From Tubulanus polymorphus (lineage: Eukaryota; Nemertea; Palaeonemertea; Tubulaniformes; Tubulanidae), in contig NC_134026.1 of NCBI RefSeq assembly GCF_964204645.1, positions 7,761,450 to 7,825,449 on the forward strand: 64,000 nucleotides of DNA. Reading direction: 5' to 3'. Positions 28,146 to 40,746 of this stretch are shown one piece after another. Each line of letters begins with the position of its first letter. The first letter of the stretch is position 1. The translations under genes were made by a program, and so were the position numbers. The notes beneath the pieces were generated by a model. The model saw nothing but the letters and a program-made list of their open reading frames with translations, searched no databases and was not told the origin of the DNA.

Positions 28146-28150
28146 TTTTT
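28146..28150 (+). terminator. Pol III terminator
   Basis: A TTTTT run six bases after the mature 3' end of the tRNA, the usual animal Pol III stop signal. Confidence 0.85.
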
Positions 28151-31100
28151 CTCCTGACTACCGGACTCTCTACAGCGTTTCAATCCTTTTTGCCATTTCT
28201 TTTCTTTCCTAGTGAGCTTGTTCACATTTTTCTTGCACCCGCTATTAAACTATTCCCTGCGCGGTCGTCGCTCTATTTGCCGAGACACTAACCTGATGAC
28301 TACCTCAAACTCTAGACATCTGCACACGCTAAATGCTTCCTACTCGTAAAACCTTTTAGATAATTCAAACCATGACAATACTATCTGGTGGCAGACTCCT
28401 CCTCGCCCGGAGCATCAAACGACCCACTGTCTAATAAATTCACTTTATAAATTATCCGCAAACAACCTCCTTTTGAACCGTTGATTCTTTAGGTATGGCC
28501 AGAATTTCTAGCCCGCGGTAGGAAGAGCCCTCTGGGTGAATAGTAAACCTAGCCTTGTCTGCCTCAACCCTCTAACCTTCACCATCTCTCTCAAAATCTT
28601 TAAGATCCATCAATTTTCTTGTGGAGCATTAACGAACTATTGTCGACGTCGCAAGATCATTTAAATGATAACGATTTAATCATTTTGAAATATGACATCG
28701 GATTGTTCTCGCGTGGGCGCCTTTGGCAATATGGGCACATAGAGCACTCACTCGGGTAGCTCACGTGCCCTCGAGACGTCACCCCAGTTGCGGAAACTTC
28801 ACGGGGGGTTGTTATCTGAGTGATCCGCCGTTCTGGATTTACCTGGTGTCCATACTGGTTCACCCTGCGGTACTCCCTGACTGACTCCGGGCGGTTCATA
28901 TCTAACGGCTATTACTGACTGTATCTATCCCTGAGCAGCACTCACCTGCCAGGGGCTACTGACCTTGCGGCTGTAGCTGTAACGATTTTACCACGTCCCT
29001 GGTAAGCGATGGTGTACCACGGACTCATTTAAGTGATACCGGACACTCATTAGAGTGAGTAATTAGGTTCTTCGTAAAAAATAGTGCGCTAATCAGTAAC
29101 TAATACGCGGTGTGTTATTGCGCTTGACCGATTTGCCGATTTGTAACCGACCGGTAATACCACGTGATTTAAACCATGACAAGTAACAATTAGTCGAAGG
29201 CTTCGTGGTGTTTAACATGAAATCCGGGTCTGATGGCACTCCCCCCTTTTACTGCCCAAGGGTCGTATAATAACGAACCGGGCGCTACTCACTGTAGGTG
29301 TTTGATTTAAATCGATAAAGGCCTATATGAGTTCTTTGCAAGCACCTGTAACAAGACCATCGGTGCTATGATTTAAGACCACTTTGGACTTAAGTCACGA
29401 TTGTTTAATCGGGGTCCCGGGAGAAGACCAGGCACCGTGCGTGAGCCAAAGAAGTTCCCATCACTATAGTACAAGTGAAACACACACATACAAGATCTAT
29501 ACATGGAAGTATAAACTAATTATAATCTAGTTTAAACGTCGATGATATAAGTGAGTAGGGCCTACAGATGTTCAGAGTTTTGAATATAATCTATTGACTC
29601 GTATTGTATTTAGTATTGTTAGGGTAATTAGCAGTTTAAACAGCGCAGCAGAACGAGCAGCCCCCGGAGACAGAAAGCTGCTGCTGATAGCTATAAGCGG
29701 TACCCACACTGCTCCCGGTGCCTGTAGAGATAAGCCTTATGGCGTTATCTTCTAAATTGTCCCGTTAGCAGTTTTAACGTTTAATCACGCGAGATATTAC
29801 GAGGTCACGCGGCATTCAAATATCAACAGTCATTTGTCACGTGATTTCATAATTGACGATTTCTCTTCCCTTCAGAACAACAAGTGGCGTTCGATCTTTG
29901 GTTGGTTTCTAAAATGATTACGCAGTACTTTTCTATTTCCGCGGGGGGGGGGGCATATAGAATAGGTGCGTCTGTGTTGGGGGAAAGATGGAGGATCAAA
30001 GTCCATTCGAAAAAAATGGGTGACAATTAAATCATCTGTCAATGTTTCTTCATAAATTGATGATTGTGATAAAAGAAATGAGAGAAATAGTGAATTCAAA
30101 GAGAATACGAACGTCTAACCAAATGGGATACCAGATGGCGCAACAAAACACTGGGTTACTCGTGGTTCAGTTCATTTTCAATGAAATTTGAATATTATTT
30201 TTAAGCTTCCAAATCCGGAAATTATCAAACGAGTCATCGAATTGATATACGATTTCCTTTCTCTCTCAGTTTATGGTATTTATTTCACTGAAAATTGATT
30301 AACTAATCAGAAAATTTGACTCGAAGTTTATTGAAATGCAGAAAAAATTGAAGCGCTTTAACGCAATGCCACTAGCGATCCTGGCGGATTATCGCTGAAT
30401 CCTCGCTTCCCCCAGTAACCGCCGGTATCCCATAGCAGAGGAATTTTTTCGTTGTGTTTGTGTCTACTCATTCCTAATTAGTAGGATTCTATATTATTGT
30501 GTAGAAGGTTCTTTTTTTGTCTTGAATTCATTTTGTGTGCATCGTGCAATGTACTTCACACACTAGATAATAGGATGGTTATATCAAAGCTGTGGGAAAT
30601 TGGGTGTTGAATGGTTAGTTATAGGTAGCAGAACTCTCAGTCGCATCTAATCCATTGAAGATGAGTGCGTATAGATTGTGTTTTAGATAACAAACCAAAC
30701 AATCCACATCGGCTCGGTATGAAATGATAGAAATTAAATAAACATAATCTTCCTCACAAACTGCACTATATACACGATATAAATATTGACCAAATCAGAT
30801 GACAGTATCAGTTGTAAGAGTTGACGGATTTAATTATGCTTCAACAATAGAATTTATTCTAATCTGGAAACAAGATTCATTCAATACTTACTACGCCGCA
30901 GTTTGCTATTGGCCGTTAATTGAATTATGTTTTCAAAAATCAATTTGGCAAGTGAAAGAGAGAGAGATATAACAAGAAACCATGGAATTTTGTCCTGAAT
31001 TTCAAAATATCTTTGGACAATGACAAATGTCAGAATCGAAAGAGAATAATTGGAAGTTTATCTATTTTTGTATCGAACATAATTCAAATCCGCGTAGTTT

Positions 31101-32284
31101 ATCGTTAACTCTGTGGCTATAAAGGTAAAATTGAGTTCAGTTTACGTTCGATGTTTTAACCTCAAGAGTCAGGTTTTAACCATGAATTGTAACGATGAGA
31201 GACCAGTATCGATGATCTAAACGACTCAACCCTCAACTGACAAAGTTTCTGAATTTCACCAGTCCAGATTCACCAAGCAAGAGACTGAGTCTATGCTGCA
31301 TTTAGCAAACTGTTATTTCATGCAGGACTTCAGAATTGTCCATTCATCGAGTGGCCTCCCTCTCCCATCCACAATGAGGTGGCAGCTAGAAATCACGTAA
31401 CTAGCTTTAAGTTGAAGATTGGTCAGTTGTCAGTAGAGACTGATAACCGAGTTATAGTGGCCCTGGTCCGATGGTGGACAATGATCAATCATCTCACTCT
31501 CGCACTCTTTATGATTTATATCAAAATGCACTCAGATATCATAGAAATAAAACAGTGAATCTATCTGTCTTGGTCAGCTCTGTAAAATCCCTGGACGGCA
31601 TTGGTAATATTCTGTTCTTGTGACGATGTTTTACTGGTCATATTGCATAAACTTATAACACGTCATCTCCTCTCGCAGTGGTCTACACTGTAACACTCCA
31701 CCAGTGCGGTGTCGTCAATTTAACCCTAGGCAATTATAAAACACGTTATAAATATGACCGCTGTGAATTGGTAATATTTCTGGCGACCTCCGGCTCTGAT
31801 ACGCGGTATTTCCACTGCGAGTGGTGAGTAGGTCTCAGATGGTATGTGTAAGAGTTCACCGCGGGGTATAACGCACTATCAGTGGTCTCTGATGGGCTAT
31901 TGGTTATAGTTAACTCGAGGGCTCAGCCCGTTATCGGTCCTGGATGAATATTAAATATCATGTTTTTTATCAGGCATCAAAGAAACAAAAGGACGACGCC
32001 ATTAAGAGCCTCCGTACTAATTTCACACATGATAAGTTCCCAAGAGTCCTGCTCTGGTAAGCGAGGTTCTCGCCTTCCTTTGAAGTTAAATCTTAAGTAG
32101 GATTTTTGAATTTGATCGATATTCAATTATATCGTAACAGCGTGGTTCTCATACCACAGGGCAATATACCCATACAGCGGGGAGAGTGAGTGCCTCGAAC
32201 CTAGGACCACCCGGCATAGACTTATGCCAAGTGCCCGAGACCGGTACTCATGGGTACCTGAGTACGGGTCCATGTGACAGCGCC
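28151..32284. other. Gene-free DNA
   Basis: No gene is supported. A poly(G) run of about 12 lies near 29,942, and GC-richer stretches at 28,650-28,950 and 29,200-29,460 show no recognisable protein. The phrase AAACCATGACAA occurs near 28,367 and 29,174, perhaps an old repeat. An imperfect GGTACTCATGGGTACC palindrome lies near 32,240. Confidence 0.5.
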
Positions 32285-32640
32285 CTCGCTCTATTGTGAC
32301 ATGTGATCTCTCCTCATACCCCTCAGTCCTCACTCTATTGTGACACGTGATCCCCCTCATACCCCTCAGTCCTCACTCTATTGTGACACGTGATCTCTCC
32401 CCCATACCCCTCAGTCCTCACTCCATTGTGACACGTGATCTCTTCTTCATACCCCTCAGTCCTCACTCTATTGTGACACGTGATCTCCCCTCATACCCCT
32501 CAGTCCTCACTCTATTGTGACACGTGATCTTCCCCTCATACCTCTCAGTCCTCGCTCTATTGTGACACGTGATTTTCCCCTCATACCTCTCAGTCCTCGC
32601 TCTATTGTGACACGTGATCTCCCCCTCACACCCCTCACTG
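32285..32640. repeat. Eight-unit tandem array (43-45 bp) with a CACGTG motif in seven units
   Basis: Each unit runs CTATTGTGACACGTGATCT, a C-rich stretch, then CCTCAGTCCTCACT. CTATTG/CCATTG begins at 32,291, 32,335, 32,378, 32,423, 32,468, 32,512, 32,557 and 32,602. Units two to eight carry a perfect CACGTG E-box (32,344; 32,387; 32,432; 32,477; 32,521; 32,566; 32,611); the first has ACATGTG. The frames that stay open across it are periodic artefacts. Confidence 0.95.
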
Positions 32641-35578
32641 GATCTCTTGTAAAAATAACTAATTTCAGTTTTATCTTCGTCAAATCTTCAATAATTGATT
32701 CATATTTTCAGAAGATCAAATCGAAATCCAGTAAACTGAACAGTCGCTCAGTCGCAGACGAATTAATTGTTTTCGTGCACCACATGTGACCAACGTGAAA
32801 GTATGACTTATTTTCGATTTGAAGATTATTCTTTTTTCCGAAACAATGGCCACCACTAGCGCGGTGGTTTGTGGGTGTGATATAATCGATAAAACGAACC
32901 TCCGTTTGGTCGGCGCTTGTATCTCATTAAATACCGATATTTCTTGCTAATGAAATGATTCGAGCCGATATGAGAGAGTGATTGTTCTACTCAGTGCTTT
33001 CTTTCAACCGTAAATTAATCAAAAGAATTTGTAGCTGCTGCTGCTGGTGGTGCACCTTTATCAGTTCCTATGATCTGTGAAGATTCACAGGATGCGAGCT
33101 TTCATCTTTAAGTCAAAATATTATATTTTTAAATTATATACCGCGTGACAGGAAAGAGAAGAGAGGACCGGACCGAGGGTAATGAGGAGAGAGAAAATAG
33201 AGAGTAAGAGGAGAGAAAGAAAAGAGGGGAGGGGAGAATGTTAGAGAGTGAGAACGAGGAAAGTGAAGAGAGGATAAGACCAGCTGGCGGAGATGATAAG
33301 TGGGGAAATTGTAAGATGAAAGAGGGAAGAGACGAGAGATTAGAGAGGGAGCGATCGGGAGAGGGAGGAGAGAAGAAAGAATACGAGAAAGAGGGGAGAA
33401 AAGAAGCGGGGAGAGAGGAAATAGGAGAGGGAGAGAGTGGGGAGTGGAGAGAGGAGAGAGGAGAAAGAGAAAAGGGCCGAACTCAGCGTAATGAAACTAA
33501 TCTCTAGAACCTCAATTTTAGACCTTCACAAGGCCTTTGAAAGTTTCATAGCTTTAAGATACAATCACACAAAAACTCGAAAACAAATTATGTATATATT
33601 TCAAATATTCTACTGAGAAATTGAATTTGCTGTTCAAACAGTTTTATTGGTAAAAAGACGTTGGAATCAGGAGCTGCGCGCGCAGACAGTGAGTATCATT
33701 GTGAAGCCCTGGCACGCGGGGATGATAAATCGTCCGCTATCTTCACGCAAACTGCTCATCATTCATGATTGTAGAATATTTCAACAGTTGTTGTTTTTAA
33801 TTTATGATCGGAAGAAAAACCACGACGACACAACATCACTTTATCAGAGACGTTTTATGGCTATGAAAACTGTTCTACGGCGCATTCTGACAATACGTTT
33901 ATAAATCGTCCGTTGCTTCCTAATCACTGATAACAAAACGACTTTCATAAATAATCACAAAACGGGCCAGAGCGGGAAGTGTTTCCGATTAGACGCGTGA
34001 AAAATTACGGCGATTAAAACTTGACAATAGGCAATAGTTGTGCGTGTAAAACCACTGCTGAATCTATCTAACATTTATCAGCTCATCATGATACAAACTC
34101 ATTAACAACTTTAGATGTTGGCAAAAACCGCTCAGGATTTATCGTGGAAAATTGTCAGAGAATATTTCACTTCGATACGAAAAGTGATCGGCGCGGGACG
34201 TCATCTTGTATATATCATACAGTGATGCTTGGTATTCGCGGGAAGGATGCCTCCCTTTTAAAACCTGATTTGACCTAGGAACGGGTAATAATATGAACCA
34301 TTTCAAACAATCAAATTGGTCGGAGAAGATAAATACCCCTAGAATGTCAAATTAACACTTTTTTCATATACATACCAAAGTTACTGACTTCGCAAGTAAC
34401 ATGTACGCACACAGACGATGAGTGATTATAGTTTTTAGCTGATTAGCCCCCAGGGGTCATCTAAATATAGGGAAGTTCGATAAAATATAATAAAGTTCGA
34501 TAGAATTTAGCATAAATAATTTGTACTATTAACACTTTGTCTTCGATTTCAAAGAAGTTGATCCAACAGAACGCCTGTCAGAATGACCATTACGGCCGGA
34601 ACTGTTACCTAACTTGTCATGTGGGAAGTTGAAATACAAACAAGCCGTGAAAGCATCGCTACTGAATTCAGAACGGCATATTCATACATGAGAAATATAT
34701 CGACACAAATATCTGGAGTTTCAGGGACCTACGAGCATTGAGGTGATTGCTCGTAGAAGGGACAAAGTCAAGATTTCAATTTCATACATAGAAAATTACT
34801 TGATTTTCGGGGAATGACCCAACTATGTCTGGTTGGTTGCAGGGTCCAGGCTGAGGCTCCAGGGAAGTTCTACAATAGGAGCCCGTAAGTGGGTTTTGTG
34901 CGGTATGCAAATTCGAGGCGGTTTTTGCTTTAAATAAAATATAGTTTTTTTTCCGACATGAACTCAGTTGATTATCACAGAACGATCAGCAGCGGCCAGT
35001 GGTTGCATTCGAGAGGTTCATCACGAGTCACCGGGAGAACACCTTGATTTATTATCACATGTCAAAAAAACACATCAAAGAAAACTATGTCCCTAAAAGC
35101 CCTTAATTTTATTATGGCCGAAAATAATAGAGTTATTTGATTATGATATCAGAGATAGTGACAGTAGAGTTCGCACACACAAATTAAAGGCTTCAATGAT
35201 AATATAATCACTATACTCAGTTGCCAGGGTTCGTCTCTTAATGGATTCAAATCACGGCTAATTGGTTCCAGAAGACTCATCTACTACCTGTGGGCATTAT
35301 GCTACTCGCTTGCCAGGGCTTGGAGAATTCCTCGATTACCTGATCATACCTCCTGCAAGCCTTGATCTTCAGCTGAGTCGAGGTCAAATAATCAACACAA
35401 CTAAATCAAACATTTTTATTTCTTTCTAGGCAGAACAATTCGAAATTTATTTGTTCATCGGATGTACAAGGTTTGATTTCAACGAACACCTACAGATGGC
35501 AGCACTTGCCGGCGTTACAAAACTAAGCCTATGATTTTATCGCGCACCTGGAAAGGGCAGCACCTGCTGGTCTACAGT
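32641..35578. other. Gene-free DNA upstream of the housekeeping block
   Basis: Apart from the polypurine tract at 33,150-33,500, I see no gene. The lower part (35,400-35,578) holds the MRPL15 3' UTR. TTTATT near 35,417 and 35,446 (AATAAA on the minus strand) are candidate polyadenylation signals. An 85-residue open frame at 33,647-33,904 lacks an ATG start and resembles nothing I know. Confidence 0.5.
33150..33500 (+). repeat. 350-bp polypurine tract
   Basis: The plus strand is overwhelmingly A and G (GAGAGA, GGAGA, AAGAGG words). The 89-residue open frame at 33,238-33,507 encodes only charged low-complexity sequence and reflects composition rather than a gene. It is the longest such tract here and could form triplex DNA or stall polymerase. 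Confidence 0.8.
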
Positions 35579-37810
35579 CTATGATTGATAATACTCGATA
35601 TATTCAGGATCTGTTGGTTTCAATATAGTTTTATCTCTAAGATTGATGACCCAACCGGGTTCGAGTCCATCAAATATCTGTCGAGGATCCTTCCGTCTGC
35701 CCATTAATTCATTCGTCTGATCGTCACCAGGCGGCAGCACGTATCCGTATTTTTGCGCTAATTCCAGCCGCGCTTCGCGAATTTTTTCCGGATCGGCGAG
35801 GTATCCACGATTTAGCGGATTGAGGTAGAACGCGGCTACGTCGTACGTCGGTAGTTTACAGCGAGGAATCGGTAATCCTCGTTTGAAGAATCGTTCCGGG
35901 TCGAGTTTCGATACGAGGGACGGTAAATCGTAGAACCTCGTGATTATACTCCCGCCGCATCGCTCTATCGCTGCTATAGAAACCTCGCTCGCCCATTGGA
36001 CTTCTATATTGATCTTAGCTGAAAATATATCAGCTCCCTAAAAAAAAAAAAAACACAAATCAGAAATTAATTTCGAGACAACATCTTCGAATCTTCCCAA
36101 AATAACTCGATTCCGTCTAAGGATAACATACGAAAAGTGAGTGCAATAGCCCACAAGAACGAACGTAAGTACAGAAACAGGCAAAACTTCTAAATACTTC
36201 TTAGCTGTACGGGAGCGTCCTGGGGACATGAGAAAATTTTTTTTATCTGAATTATGAATTAATCAGGTATTCTTTGATGGGATATAAATCGATTTAGTAA
36301 TTAAAATGATTTTTTTACCAATTTACCAACAAGAAACATCTGGTCAAAAAATCTAAATCTTTTTCATTAATTCATAAATACATTTCGAAGCATGAAACTC
36401 TGCCGTCCTGGGGCCACTTTTTCGAATAAAATAACTTATTTTGATTTTCGAATTAACCCTGTCAGTGCGTCTACACCGTAGTGCGGTGTACAAATCGGTG
36501 ATGGGTTTTACTAGTACACCGCAATGCGATGTATTGATGATATCAGTAATTATCACTTGAAAGATGGTAGCACCTGTCAAACATAGTGAAATACTAGTAA
36601 CTTACGATACACCGCACCGCGGTGTAGACACATTATAGTGGTATTCCTGTTATTCAATACACTAAGGTGGAATTTTTGTAAATTATCAAATTATCTCCAG
36701 CACGATAGGGTATTGATTAGTCAGCACTGAAAGGGTTAAGAAACAGAAATATGTACCATTTTCAAACAAAGAAAATGAGATATACATTTGATTTATCAAT
36801 TTCGAAATGAAGATGTAACTTTTCTTTTTCTGTAGAACATTTACCTCGTCGGTAAGATTGAAGCCGTAATGTCGTTTATGAGGATCCATTTGTTCCATCA
36901 GTTTAGTATTAACTATATGAGTGAGGTCAATCGGTGCGCCGGTATCCAGATGACCTAAATCAATCATTCTCTGTAGGGTCAATAATGACAGTGGGGGATA
37001 TTCCTTACGCAAACTAGAAAAAAACCAAAATCATTAAAATTACGTCATCAAGAGATTGTTTGATTTTAGCTCACGATCAGCGCATACAGCTCCACAGTTC
37101 TGGATCTAATTCTACAATTCAAGATCCGGTTTCACGGTTTCAAAATCGAGAACTGTGGAACCGGGTGCTGATCTGTGGAACTGGATTTTCAAGGATACTG
37201 GGTCAAATCTGTGATTATGGACCCCCAGCTATCGTCACGAGCCCCCCTGATCCCTTTAGGGCTAGCTCACTGTCAGATGAGGGGAGGTGAGAGCGGTCAC
37301 ACTTACTGATGTCCCTGATGGATTTTAGAGGGACACCTATATATGGGTAGCTCACTCTGTCAGATGAGAGGAGGTGAGAGAGGTGACACTTACTGATGTC
37401 CCTGATAATACGGTTCTTTCGGCACTTTCAGATAAAACGGAGTTTGACCTCCTTCATACCCGATACGGGGTAGCGTACCATGCTGACCTTGGCCTTTATG
37501 GCCAAGACCTAGTGTTTTTCCTCCATGAACACCTCTGCGCCTCCTCTATAATATAAATAAATACAAAATTAGAGAAAAGTTCCAAATGAACCGTACGATG
37601 CTGCCGTGTAGCGGGAAATGTTGAAACTAACACGGTAAATTTCGAGGATTTTCAGCCGTTTTAAATGCGTTATATTCAAAGTCACAAACACAGATGACAC
37701 TACGAAACACTTACAGTGGCTTTCTTACGATACGGGAGTTTAGAGATGTTATTTAAGGCGATACGCGGGTATTGACGGATTAATTGCAACGCTTTCTCTA
37801 TGGAAGACAT
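35579..37810 (-). CDS. MRPL15: Mitochondrial ribosomal protein L15 (uL15m)
   Basis: This is a nuclear gene for a protein of the large mitochondrial ribosomal subunit, which acts in the mitochondrial matrix after import. Four coding exons join in frame: 37,715-37,810, 37,394-37,545, 36,845-37,013 and 35,579-36,037, all with GT-AG introns. They give 291 residues, close to the 296 of the human protein. The basic Arg-rich segment followed by [20 protein letters not shown] (about residues 47-66) is the uL15 signature. Downstream blocks include [10 protein letters not shown]-type sequence and a long animal-specific C-terminus ending near [14 protein letters not shown]. The start ATG follows an acceptor-like TTAATTCAG in the presumed 5' UTR, so an untranslated first exon is possible. 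Introns carry a piggyBac-like element and a duplicated splice donor. It diverges from RBM8A. Confidence 0.95.
36457..36735. mobile_element. piggyBac-like MITE, 279 bp, in MRPL15 intron 3
   Basis: TTAA flanks both ends (36,453-36,456 and 36,736-36,739), and the ends read inward as CCCTGTCAGTGCG and CCCTTTCAGTGCT, the layout of piggyBac-family elements. Inside are three related GC-rich palindrome-like words: TACACCGTAGTGCGGTGTA, a degenerate central copy and TACACCGCACCGCGGTGTA. It has no coding capacity and would need a transposase from elsewhere. Confidence 0.75.
37090..37190. repeat. 20-bp satellite words in MRPL15 intron 2
   Basis: TCCACAGTTCTGGATC-type words are followed by inverted AACTGTGGAACCGGGT-type words, matching the satellite and small elements of the 16-22 kb region. 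Probably a decayed member of that inverted-repeat family. Confidence 0.5.
37261..37408. repeat. Tandem duplication including the MRPL15 exon 2 donor site
   Basis: Two units of about 60 bp, near 37,261-37,320 and 37,347-37,408, share CTCACT..GTCAGATGAG, GAGGTGAGAG and CACTTACTGATGTCCCTGAT. The second unit includes the last 13 coding bases of MRPL15 exon 2 and its GTAAGTG donor; the first repeats them 87 bases further into the intron. Confidence 0.85.
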
Positions 37811-38090
37811 GCTGCTGTTTCCCACCACCAGGTTACGCCACTGTACGGTCTGAGTGTGAGTTCGAATCCTGAATTAACTTGAAAAATAGAAACGTTTTAT
37901 CAAATATATAATCATAGATGTCCATCAAATGAATAAAGGATCACATTTTGACCAGAATTCGATTATATTTCACAACTAACAGGCACTGTCAGGGTACTGA
38001 AGTTGTGAAATTGTATATGCGCACGCGCAGCTAAGGATTGTGAACGAGTATCAGCTATCAGTCTCTGGTAGTTGTGAATGAGTATATAAA
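37811..38090. promoter_or_regulatory. Bidirectional promoter region of MRPL15 and RBM8A
   Basis: The 280 bp between the two start codons must hold both promoters and 5' UTRs. At 38,018-38,029 it contains TGCGCACGCGCA, a perfect match to the palindromic NRF1 consensus (YGCGCAYGCGCR). NRF1 is an established activator of mitochondrial ribosomal protein genes and sits in many bidirectional promoters. No TATA box stands out at a usable distance. Confidence 0.75.
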
Positions 38091-39580
38091 ATGGCGGATG
38101 TATTAGATTTACACGAGGGAGCTGACGATGAATTCGAGGTCGATGAAGACGGAGATCAAGGTCTATTGCGTCTTAAAGAGAAAGTTAAGAAGAGAAAAGG
38201 TCGAGGATTCGGGTCTGAAGCGGAGGGAGTGATTAAAACCAAGAATGAGGAGTATGAAGGTACTGAATTAATCGCGTCATCCACCCCCGGCGAACAACAA
38301 AGAATAATTCAAATTTATTAAAAACAACCGAATTTATTGATGATTATATGCAGATTTATCATTTATATTTATTATGTTTAATTATTTCCAATGAAAAGAG
38401 GGAGCTGTCAAACTCTGATGATAATTTGTCACATAACTGAAGTTGTCTTTTACCTTTGAGTCTCAATTTTTGGTTTAAATATTTGTAATTTAGCACTGTT
38501 TCCATTCCATTTAGCAAGTCAAAAAAGACATTTCCATGTAGCCTGCAGCCACTGTAGCTTCACCCCAAATTATCAACTACCAACCCCTGTGGTCATTTCA
38601 GCAGAGATAAATCATAGTCCCAGCCATCTCACTCAATCAGTTGCACTGTTTTGTGCTTATGTCATTTTTAATTATATTAATTTCGGTAGGAAATTAATGA
38701 TCGACTTTGTGCCTATAAGAATGAATAAGAGCTTTAGAAGTAGCATGGATTATTGAAAGTAGACCTACAAGCTACTCTGGACAGAGTGGCAACTTAAGTC
38801 AAAAATTCTTAGATTCTAGGACTGGTCTTAGAATGATGGTCTTAGATTGGTCTTCTAAGGGATCATTCATTTATTACGACGCATAAAATTACGCATAGAA
38901 TTTTTCAAACCCCCCCTCCTCTGTACACAAAATCGAACATTTTTTCATACATTAAGCATTACATTACACAATTGCACTGACCCTTCCTTCTCCCCTAATG
39001 CGTACGTAATAAAATGAATGACCACTAATCTAAATCTAAGCCTTGGCTGTGCAACTGAGCTATAACATGAAACATCAGGGGCAGATCTAGAATTTCTTCA
39101 GAGCGGAAAAATTCGCAACTACACGTCAGCACGTAGAAAATCTAGTAGTGACTTGTAACCTTGTAGTGACTTGTAACCTCTTGTGTATTATTGCGTTGTG
39201 TTGTAGGTATGGATATGGACGAGAGTCACAGTGGACCCGGACCTCAGAGATCTATAGAAGGATGGATTCTGTTTATAACCGGGGTGCACGAAGAGGCTCA
39301 AGAAGACGACATCTTCGATAAATTCTCTGAATTCGGAGAAATTAAGAACATTCATTTGAACTTGGATCGTAGGACCGGTTTCCTGAAGGGTTACACCCTC
39401 GTCGAGTACGAGACGTTCAAAGAAGCCCAAGCCGCCCTAGACGCCCTGAACGGAGCCGATATACTCGGGCAGAATATCAGCGTCGATTGGGCGTTTGTTC
39501 GAGGCCCGACCGGGAAGAAGAGCCGGCGCAGACGTAGGGACCGCGACAGGAGCCGTAGTCCGGATCATCACAGACGCTAA
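38091..39580 (+). CDS. RBM8A: RNA-binding protein 8A (Y14), exon junction complex core
   Basis: Y14 pairs with Mago in the exon junction complex, which is deposited on spliced mRNA in the nucleus and acts in mRNA export, localisation and nonsense-mediated decay. Exons 38,091-38,259 and 39,207-39,580 join across a GT-AG intron to 180 residues (human 174). The acidic N-terminus starts [15 protein letters not shown] and continues into a Lys-rich segment. One RRM spans about residues 75-155, with RNP2-like LFITGV (78-83) and RNP1-like KGYTLVEY (117-124). The tail is Arg/Ser-rich, ending in [10 protein letters not shown]. The ATG fits a conserved N-terminus. The whole RRM lies in one exon, whereas vertebrate genes are more divided. 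It diverges from MRPL15 and converges with PITHD1. Confidence 0.97.
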
Positions 39581-40081
39581 ACAGGAGCCGCGGTCCGAAT
39601 CAGACGCAGCCGCTGCAATCCAGAACTGAGACACTAAACAGTTGCTATAGTAACCCGTCATGCTGTTAACTGTTACGCGTGTTTTAAACGGTTTCGATTT
39701 AACGTCCAATTTGTACGAAAAAAAAACTGCCTGGAAATACGGACGAAAGTTTGTCCGGTTTTAATAAGAAATGTAAAATAATGTAATTCGATAATAGCAG
39801 TGAATTTAATCGTGGTGGACTTTAAAAAAACAAACTTCTTCATTTTCGACTCGTTTCACAATCTATCCATAATTCGTCTTCATTTACATTAATTTTTCTG
39901 AAAAAATTGTGTGTTTTATATTTTCATCTCTTTTTCATTATTTTTCTGTCGAAATTAAAAACAAAACGATTCGTAGCATTTAGAACAAAATAACAGTTGC
40001 GGTTTGTGTTTCATTTATTCTCTTCAATTTAACTTGTGTTGGTTAAACTGATTGACAGGCTTCTGACGGAACATGGAAATA

Positions 40082-40287
40082 CAGTGGAACCTCGTTATAA
40101 CGTCGAACACCAGAAGATCTATTTGTTTGAATTGATAGTTTTTATATTATATAGAGTGGAACTTCGTTAAAAACTAATTTCAGGAGTCCAGAAAATCTAT
40201 TTTCAATCGATAGTTTACTTTATCCAACTTCCAGAAACTTCCAATCTGTACAAAATTTTAGGTGTGTAATTATTACGAGGTTCCATG
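40082..40287. mobile_element. Tc1/mariner-type MITE, 206 bp
   Basis: The ends read inward as CAGTGGAACCTCGTTATAAC and CATGGAACCTCGTAATAATT, and TA flanks both sides (40,080-40,081 and 40,288-40,289). No coding capacity. Confidence 0.75.
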
Positions 40288-40296
40288 TAGAGAGAT

Positions 40297-40610
40297 CACA
40301 CTCTGAATCTATCAGTAATTATTGGGTTCAAACCCGAGACACCATTGTACATTCTCTATTCGGCATCAGGATTACTCTGAATCGGTACCAGTAATTACTG
40401 GGTTCGAACCAGAGACCCCTGTACATCGTATATTCACTCAAGATGTTATTCTATATTTCCGATTGATGGTGGATGTGAAATGTGATCGATCACAAACTTA
40501 GCCGATTGTCTATTCTAGAAATTTGGTTCACACAAAATCCAATAGATGGGGAACATGTCATGTTCAATCTATTTAGGAATTGGCTTCGAACCGGGTACAC
40601 CTGTACATCC
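40297..40610. repeat. Short repeat with B-box-like core, three degenerate copies
   Basis: Units near 40,297-40,350, 40,376-40,430 and 40,560-40,610 share ACTGGGTTCGAACC, GAGACACC and TGTACATCCTCT-type words. Related words recur inverted near 55,930-55,990 and at 57,040-57,110. GGTTCGAACC resembles a Pol III B box, so a SINE origin is possible, but I see no A box or tRNA head. Confidence 0.4.
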
Positions 40611-40746
40611 TCTCTAAGGACCGTAGATCGATCCAATGTCAAAATGAATCAATAAACAAATTAACTTATGAAGATATTTATTTGTAACGTATAAATGAAA
40701 CGGACAGTACACAGGCCTAATGAATAATTGACTTGAGACGACATTT

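Larger units (their letters stand above)
39581..40746. other. 3' intergenic region between convergent RBM8A and PITHD1
   Basis: It contains the RBM8A 3' UTR, a mariner-type MITE at 40,082-40,287 and a short repeat family at 40,297-40,610. AATAAA on the plus strand near 40,651 and TTTATT at 40,677-40,682 (AATAAA for the minus strand, 65 bases past the PITHD1 stop) are candidate poly(A) signals. Confidence 0.55.
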